From contig QCLN01000004.1 of the NCBI GenBank assembly GCA_003214525.1, positions 1 to 64,000 of the forward strand: a stretch of DNA of 64,000 nt. The letters run 5' to 3'. This document shows positions 59,527 to 64,000 of the stretch, in pieces (position 1 is the first letter of the stretch; every line of letters starts with the position of its first letter). Below the pieces are notes generated by a model. That model searched no databases. It worked only from the letters and a program-made list of their open reading frames with translations, and had not been told where the DNA came from. The stretch is from Pelagibacteraceae bacterium AG-414-M23. GTDB taxonomy: Bacteria > Pseudomonadota > Alphaproteobacteria > Pelagibacterales > Pelagibacteraceae. A program made the translations under genes and the position numbers.

Positions 59527-60489
59527 ATGAAAACAATTAAGACTATACTTGTTGCAACTTTGATATCTCTATTTGTACCTTTTTCAAGTTTTGCAGAAAA
59601 AGTTAAAATAGGAGATCCGGGTTGGACAGGCGCAACTGCTATAGCAAATTTATTAGCTGCAGTAGTTACTGATAAGATGGGTGGAGAAGCAGAATTAGTT
59701 CCAGGAAATAATACTGCAATCTACGGTGCAATTGACAGAAGTAAAGGTGAAATAGAAGTTCACCCTGACATATGGTTACCAAACCAAGAAGCTTACACTA
59801 ATGATTTAGTTCCAAAAGGAACTCTTAAGTTAAGCAGCAATTCTTACGAAGGAAACCAAGGTTATTGTGTGTCACAACAATTTGCAAAAAAAATGAATAT
59901 TACTGCAATAGAAGACTTAGGAAGACCCGAAGTTGTTAAAGCTATGGATAGTGATGGCAACGGTAAAGGTGAGTTTTGGATTGGTGCAGATGGTTGGGCT
60001 TCAGCAAATGTTAATGAAGTTAAAGTAAGAGATTACAAATTACTTGATGCAGGTATTGAACCTATAAGAGCAGCAGAAGCGGTTAAAAATGCTAGAGTTT
60101 TAGATTCAATTAAAAAAGGCGAAGGTTACGCATTCTATTGTTACAAACCTCATGCGATTTGGGGAATGGCTGATGTAGTAATGTTAGAAGAGCCTAAACA
60201 TGATCCAGCTAAATATAAGATGATACAACCAAAAGCAGATCCAGATTGGTATAAAAAATCTTATGTAGCATCTAAAGATGCCCTTAAAAAAATCCAAATA
60301 GGTTGGGGAACTTCTTTAGAGAAAAAATCACCAGCTATTGTAGAATTTTTCAAAAAATTCCAAATAACAGCTGATGATGTTTCTTGGATGGCATTCCAAG
60401 TATCTGTTAAAAAAAGAGATCCAGCAGAAGTAGCTAGAGACTGGATGAGTAAAAATAAATCTACAGTTGACGGTTGGTTAGGACTGTAA
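59527..60489 (+). CDS. proX: Betaine-type substrate-binding protein
   Basis: OpuAC/ProX-family periplasmic protein of 320 residues. The signal peptide ends near residue 22 (FSSFAEK). KIGDPGWTGATAIANLLAAV and GNNTAIYGAIDRSKGEIEVH match, with several tryptophans (DIWLPNQ, FWIGADGWAS, DWYKKSY, VSWMAF) for an aromatic cage. A GAGGG ribosome site precedes the start. A hairpin separates it from the ATPase. The likely ligand is glycine betaine or another quaternary osmolyte. Confidence 0.92.
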   Translation: MKTIKTILVATLISLFVPFSSFAEKVKIGDPGWTGATAIANLLAAVVTDKMGGEAELVPGNNTAIYGAIDRSKGEIEVHPDIWLPNQEAYTNDLVPKGTLKLSSNSYEGNQGYCVSQQFAKKMNITAIEDLGRPEVVKAMDSDGNGKGEFWIGADGWASANVNEVKVRDYKLLDAGIEPIRAAEAVKNARVLDSIKKGEGYAFYCYKPHAIWGMADVVMLEEPKHDPAKYKMIQPKADPDWYKKSYVASKDALKKIQIGWGTSLEKKSPAIVEFFKKFQITADDVSWMAFQVSVKKRDPAEVARDWMSKNKSTVDGWLGL

Positions 60490-60509
60490 GTTTAGATTAA
60501 TAATTATAT

Positions 60510-60538
60510 TTACCTGGCGACCTAAGGTTGCCAGGTAA
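60510..60538 (+). terminator. Hairpin between proX and proV
   Basis: Thirteen-base arms TTACCTGGCGACC (60510-60522) and GGTTGCCAGGTAA (60526-60538), one G-U pair, with a three-base loop, 21 bases after the proX stop. There is no strong U-run, so it is more likely a transcript-stabilising or partially terminating hairpin that raises the binding-protein level. Confidence 0.7.
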
Positions 60539-60576
60539 TACTTTCGATTAAATTTTTATTTATATAAATATTTTTT

Positions 60577-61629
60577 ATGGAAACAGCCATTCGAATTCAA
60601 AACGTCTGGAAAATTTTTGGAAATAATTCAAAAGATGCTTTAGATGCGATTCAAAATAAAAAAATTTCAAAGCAGGAAGCGTTAGAAAAATATAACTCTG
60701 TAATAGGAGTTTCAGATGTCTCATTTGATGTAAATAAGGGAGAAATATTCTGTGTTATGGGCCTTTCAGGTAGTGGAAAATCTACATTAGTTAGGCATAT
60801 AAATAGACTTCTTGAACCAACTTCTGGAAAAATATTAATTAACAATCAAGACGTAATGCAGTTTGACAAAGACAGCTTACAAGAATTAAGAAATAAAAAA
60901 ATAGGGATGGTATTTCAGAATTTTGCTCTTATGCCTCATAGATCAGTTCTAGACAACATTGCAATGCCTTTAGAAATAAGAGGCGTAAGTAAAAATGATA
61001 GATTAGATGCTGCAAACAAAATTTTAAATATTGTAGAGCTTCAAGGCTGGGGAAATAAATATGCACACGAGCTATCTGGAGGCATGCAGCAAAGAGTAGG
61101 TTTAGCTAGAGCGCTAGCCGCTGATCCAGAATTTTTATTAATGGATGAACCCTTTAGTGCATTAGACCCGTTGATTAGAAGACAACTTCAATCAGAATTT
61201 ATAAAACTTTCAAAGCAAATGAAAAAAACAACTGTATTCATTACACATGATCTAGATGAAGCGGTAAGAGTAGGGCACAGAATAGCTATCATGAGAGATG
61301 GTGCGGTAGTTCAAATTGGAACACCTGAAGAAATCGTAGTTAATCCTGCAGATGAATATGTTGCTGATTTCGTCAAAGGAATCTCAAGATTAAAAGTTGT
61401 TCAAGCAAAAACAATTATGAAATCTGTAAAAGATTATGAAAGTAAATTTGGTCCATTGGATAATGATAACGAAGTAGTAAGTGAAAATGATGTTTTAAGT
61501 AAATTAATAGAAACTTCAATTTCAAAAGACAAACCAATCGTTGTTTCGGATAAAAATAATCAAAAACTAGGTGTTATAAGTCAATCTGACCTCCTAAAGG
61601 CAGTTATTGAAGGAAGTGAAAATGAATAA
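60577..61629 (+). CDS. proV: Betaine-type ABC transporter ATPase
   Basis: A 350-residue ProV-like ATPase. The N-terminal insert (DALDAIQNKKISKQEALEKY) is typical of ProV. Walker A is GLSGSGKSTLVRHIN, signature ELSGGMQQRVGLARALA, Walker B FLLMDEPFSALDP and the H-loop FITHDLDEA. CBS-like sequence forms the C-terminal 80 residues. It is part of proXVW and may also serve the ATPase-less transporter at 25618-27581, which is a guess. Confidence 0.95.
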   Translation: METAIRIQNVWKIFGNNSKDALDAIQNKKISKQEALEKYNSVIGVSDVSFDVNKGEIFCVMGLSGSGKSTLVRHINRLLEPTSGKILINNQDVMQFDKDSLQELRNKKIGMVFQNFALMPHRSVLDNIAMPLEIRGVSKNDRLDAANKILNIVELQGWGNKYAHELSGGMQQRVGLARALAADPEFLLMDEPFSALDPLIRRQLQSEFIKLSKQMKKTTVFITHDLDEAVRVGHRIAIMRDGAVVQIGTPEEIVVNPADEYVADFVKGISRLKVVQAKTIMKSVKDYESKFGPLDNDNEVVSENDVLSKLIETSISKDKPIVVSDKNNQKLGVISQSDLLKAVIEGSENE

Positions 61630-63124
61630 AGAGAATAAAAATTTATCTAGATCAGAACTTATTAGTAATTTTGTTATTACAAATCCAGAATATTATATTA
61701 AAGAATTTAAAAAAATTGGAAGCAAACCATCTTATTCATTTTCATTTAATCTATTTGCTTCATTGTTAGGTCCAATTTGGTTTGGAATGAGAAATATTTG
61801 GAATTATGCCCTAGCTTTTTTAATAGTTGAAACTTTTGCTGTTGTTCAAATTATTAGAGGTTTGTTTGGAAATATTACCAAAGATGCCTTAGAAAAAATT
61901 GATAAAATTCAGTCAACAATTGACTTTAGAAATAAACAATTGGAAGCAGCAATCGAAAACAATCCAGACAAAGTAGAAGTTTATGAGAGAGCTATAAAAT
62001 CTTTAGAAGAGGCTATGAAAGAGTATGTAATAGATGTTCAGCAAATAGAAGCTTCTGCTATTTGGATAACAATCTTTGGGTTTGGTGTATTAATATTGGT
62101 TAAGTTAATTCAAGGAGTGTTAGCTAATACTATTTTAGAAAAAAGATACTCAGAATGGCTCTCGAACAAATTAATCAGTCCTGGCATGAAAATGAAAAAT
62201 TATATATTAAGCGGAATCTTTACTGCTGTAATAATGTTATTTTCAGTTGTTCATTATAGCTTTCCTGGATTAATGGTAATTATGAATGATTTTCCAACAC
62301 ACCCAGAAATTAGACTTACCTCAATTAAATGGGTTGAAACTATTTTTGATTATGCAGTTATTAAAGGTGACGCTTTATTTACTGCAATAACTATTGGAAT
62401 TAGATCGGTGTTAGACTTTTTAGAATTACTTTTTGTAAAAACTCCTTGGGTAGTAATTGTAACTACAATAGTTGTTCTGACCGGTTTATCTGCAGGACCA
62501 CGTACAGCAATATATTCTGCAGGATTTTTAGCTTATATGGGTTTTCTTGGATTTTGGATTAAAGCAATGACTACTTTGGCATTGTTAGGAACCGCTGCAA
62601 TACTTAGCATTGTAATTGGTATCCCACTTGGAATTTATTGCGCAAGACGGCAAAGATTTTATTCAATGATAAGACCTATAATGGACTTTATGCAAACAAT
62701 GCCAGCTTTCGTATTTATGATTCCAGTTATAGCTTTTTTTGGAACTGGAAAAGTTGCAGCTGTTATTATTACAATGATATTTGGTGGAACACCAGTAGTC
62801 AGGCTTACAGTTTTGGGTTTAAGAGGAGTTCCAGAAACAATTAGAGAAGCAGCTATCGCATATGGTGCATCTAAATGGTACCTCCTAAGAAAAGTTGATT
62901 TACCTTTGGCAACACCATCTATACTTGCCGGAGTAAACCAAACAGTAATGTTAAGTTTAGCAATGGTAGTAGTTGCATCCCTTATAGGTGCAAAAGGATT
63001 AGGCCAAGATGTGCTAGAAGCTTTACAATATGCAAACGTAGGTCAAGGTATATTAGCTGGTGTAGCAATTTTATTTGTTGCTTTAATTTTAGATAGAGTT
63101 GTTCAAGGAAAAAAAAGAGTGTAA
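61622..63124 (+). CDS. proW: Betaine-type ABC permease with N-terminal membrane and coiled-coil extension
   Basis: A 500-residue ProW-like permease from ATG 61622, which overlaps the proV stop by eight bases and has GGAAG upstream; a TTG start at 61607 is less likely. The C-terminal half is a normal permease (FMQTMPAFVFMIPVIAFFG, EAA loop TIREAAIAYGASKWYLLRKV). The N-terminal 200 residues are extra: a DUF2628-like segment (FSFNLFASLLGPIWFGMRNI), then a coiled coil rich in E and K (about residues 90-145), then further helices. The extension may regulate or anchor the transporter. Confidence 0.92.
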   Translation: MNKENKNLSRSELISNFVITNPEYYIKEFKKIGSKPSYSFSFNLFASLLGPIWFGMRNIWNYALAFLIVETFAVVQIIRGLFGNITKDALEKIDKIQSTIDFRNKQLEAAIENNPDKVEVYERAIKSLEEAMKEYVIDVQQIEASAIWITIFGFGVLILVKLIQGVLANTILEKRYSEWLSNKLISPGMKMKNYILSGIFTAVIMLFSVVHYSFPGLMVIMNDFPTHPEIRLTSIKWVETIFDYAVIKGDALFTAITIGIRSVLDFLELLFVKTPWVVIVTTIVVLTGLSAGPRTAIYSAGFLAYMGFLGFWIKAMTTLALLGTAAILSIVIGIPLGIYCARRQRFYSMIRPIMDFMQTMPAFVFMIPVIAFFGTGKVAAVIITMIFGGTPVVRLTVLGLRGVPETIREAAIAYGASKWYLLRKVDLPLATPSILAGVNQTVMLSLAMVVVASLIGAKGLGQDVLEALQYANVGQGILAGVAILFVALILDRVVQGKKRV

Positions 63125-63127
63125 GGA

Positions 63128-63739
63128 TTATTGATAAATTCCTATATCAATTATTTTTATTTTTCCGGAAAGTTTAGAGCCAGGATACATTTTATGACCA
63201 AGCTTTTTTGCATGCAGAGCTAAAGTTACATCAGCTCTTACTGCCTCACCCATAACTTTGCCATTATCTCCATAAATTCCAGATGGAATATCCACAGCTA
63301 TAACTTTTAATTTTGAATTGTTAATTTTATTAATACACTCTTTAAAGATACCTTGGATTTTTTTATTTAGACCAATTCCAAATAGTGCGTCCACTATAAC
63401 TGCGTCTTGGTTTATATTTATTTCTTCTAAAGGTTTTTTCTTTAATTTATTTTTTTTATAAGCTTTTAAACTATCTCCTTTATAACTATTTTTTCCAAGG
63501 CAATATAAATCAACTTCTTTTCCATTTTCACTCAAGCAGTTAGAAAGTATTAATCCATCGCCACCATTATTTCCTGGTCCACATACAACTATAAACCTAT
63601 TTTTCTTATAAATTTTTATTATTTGTTTTGCACAAGCCTTGCCAGCTTGCTCCATTAATTTGAAAGAATCCCCCAATCTTAAAAACTCTCTTTTTTCGAT
63701 ATCTTTAATTTCAGAGATTGAAAGGGCTATTTTTCTCAT
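63128..63739 (-). CDS. nnrE: NAD(P)HX epimerase domain protein (YjeF N-terminal)
   Basis: About 203 residues from ATG 63739; a TTG at 63769 is a weaker alternative. LMEQAGKACAKQIIKIY and VCGPGNNGGDGLILSNCL are the YjeF N-domain motifs, with ALFGIGLNKKIQGIF and VDIPSGIYGDNGKV following. It repairs epimers of hydrated NAD(P)H. The C-terminal ADP-dependent dehydratase domain, usually fused, is absent; it may be encoded elsewhere. It converges on proW with three bases between stops. Confidence 0.92.
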   Translation of the reverse strand: MRKIALSISEIKDIEKREFLRLGDSFKLMEQAGKACAKQIIKIYKKNRFIVVCGPGNNGGDGLILSNCLSENGKEVDLYCLGKNSYKGDSLKAYKKNKLKKKPLEEININQDAVIVDALFGIGLNKKIQGIFKECINKINNSKLKVIAVDIPSGIYGDNGKVMGEAVRADVTLALHAKKLGHKMYPGSKLSGKIKIIDIGIYQ

Positions 63740-63842
63740 ATTTTCAGAGCATAATTTGATCTTAAACAAATATCAATAAGACAACTTGCTTAATGATTAA
63801 ATGTTACATTGAAAAAAATGTACAAAGAATTACCTTATTAAC

Positions 63843-64000
63843 ATGGAAGCCCTAGGCAATTTTGATTGGAAATGCAAACATACCTGGAAAATATCTGCAA
63901 AAAATACCTTTTGGTGTTTGTTAGGTTGTGCAATAGGTGACTTTGGAACAATTTTATTTTTTCAATTAACACAAATACCATTTCCAGTTTTTTGGATAAT
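63843..64000 (+). CDS. DUF4396-like membrane protein (3' partial)
   Basis: The frame starts with ATG at 63843 and runs off the window. The visible 52 codons read WKISAKNTFWCLLGCAIGDF and GTILFFQLTQIPFPVFWI, which resemble the start of DUF4396 membrane proteins, with the conserved GCxxGD signature. The remainder is outside the window. Confidence is limited by the short length. Confidence 0.6.
   Translation, partial: MEALGNFDWKCKHTWKISAKNTFWCLLGCAIGDFGTILFFQLTQIPFPVFWI

Noticed and set aside
62638-62844. Alternative-frame 68-residue protein within proW
   Set aside because: It lies inside the conserved permease core in another frame, has a low-complexity composition and no ribosome site. It is a shadow of proW.
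1-64000. Mobile elements, prophage, CRISPR or defence island
   Set aside because: No transposase, integrase, terminal repeat, spacer array or known defence protein was found; gene order is dense and metabolic throughout.

Overview
The window is AT-rich and very densely packed. No gap between genes exceeds about 160 bases, and many start and stop codons overlap. Poly-A and poly-T runs are frequent and the proteins are rich in K, N and I. Gene content points to a SAR11 (Pelagibacterales) marine alphaproteobacterium: trimethylamine monooxygenase, several betaine-type ABC transporters, betaine-homocysteine methyltransferase, dimethylglycine dehydrogenase, heterotetrameric sarcosine oxidase and formate-tetrahydrofolate ligase. 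No tRNA, rRNA, CRISPR array, insertion sequence or prophage was seen. The assignment is from pattern recognition only; no search was run.

Layout. 1-9.4 kb: the end of a betaine/TMAO-type ABC transporter (ATPase, double-domain permease), a glycerol kinase and a GpsA-like dehydrogenase, then tmm, a class I amidotransferase and fhs. 9.4-15.3 kb: sarcosine oxidase soxBDAG, with soxA split by a one-base frameshift in a run of nine A, then an ETHE1-like persulfide dioxygenase. 15.3-19.5 kb: housekeeping and small genes (lipoprotein, GNAT, SRAP, metallo-hydrolase, purEK). 19.5-22.9 kb: an M19 dipeptidase-like gene with a degenerate metal site, two proteins of unknown function and a 50-residue double-CxxC protein that is easily missed.

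22.9-37.3 kb is the most interesting part. A leftward cluster holds a betaine-type binding protein and permease, a short MetF-like protein and a GcvT/DmdA/LigM-like methyltransferase. A divergent rightward run of ten tightly packed genes follows: bhmT, dimethylglycine dehydrogenase, a SAM methyltransferase, a Rieske oxygenase, a SET protein, a DddP-like M24 enzyme, an APS-kinase-like protein, a small nucleotidyltransferase, a BesD/ArpA-like 2OG oxygenase and an L-carnitine-dehydrogenase-like protein. Together with a gamma-butyrobetaine-hydroxylase-like gene at 45.3-46.4 kb and soxBDAG, most steps of a route gamma-butyrobetaine -> carnitine -> glycine betaine -> dimethylglycine -> sarcosine -> glycine are present. 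Methyl groups would go to homocysteine or tetrahydrofolate, and fhs links formate to the C1-folate pool.

37.3-40.6 kb: molybdenum cofactor genes (mocA-like, moaEDCA) and a GYD protein. 40.7-47.3 kb: an aldehyde dehydrogenase / HpaI aldolase / FAH hydrolase module, ccdA, a DMT exporter, the GBBH-like oxygenase and an inositol-phosphatase-like gene. 47.3-53.7 kb: an amidotransferase, a dipeptide-type ABC transporter (dppA, B, C and fused DF) and an AhpD-like protein. 53.7-57.0 kb: a leftward run of small genes, including twin SMR proteins without the usual TM1 glutamate. 57.2-64 kb: a 1-Cys peroxiredoxin, an Asp/Glu racemase-like protein, an alpha/beta hydrolase, a complete proXVW-type transporter with an unusual N-terminal extension on the permease, an NAD(P)HX epimerase domain and the start of a DUF4396-like membrane protein.
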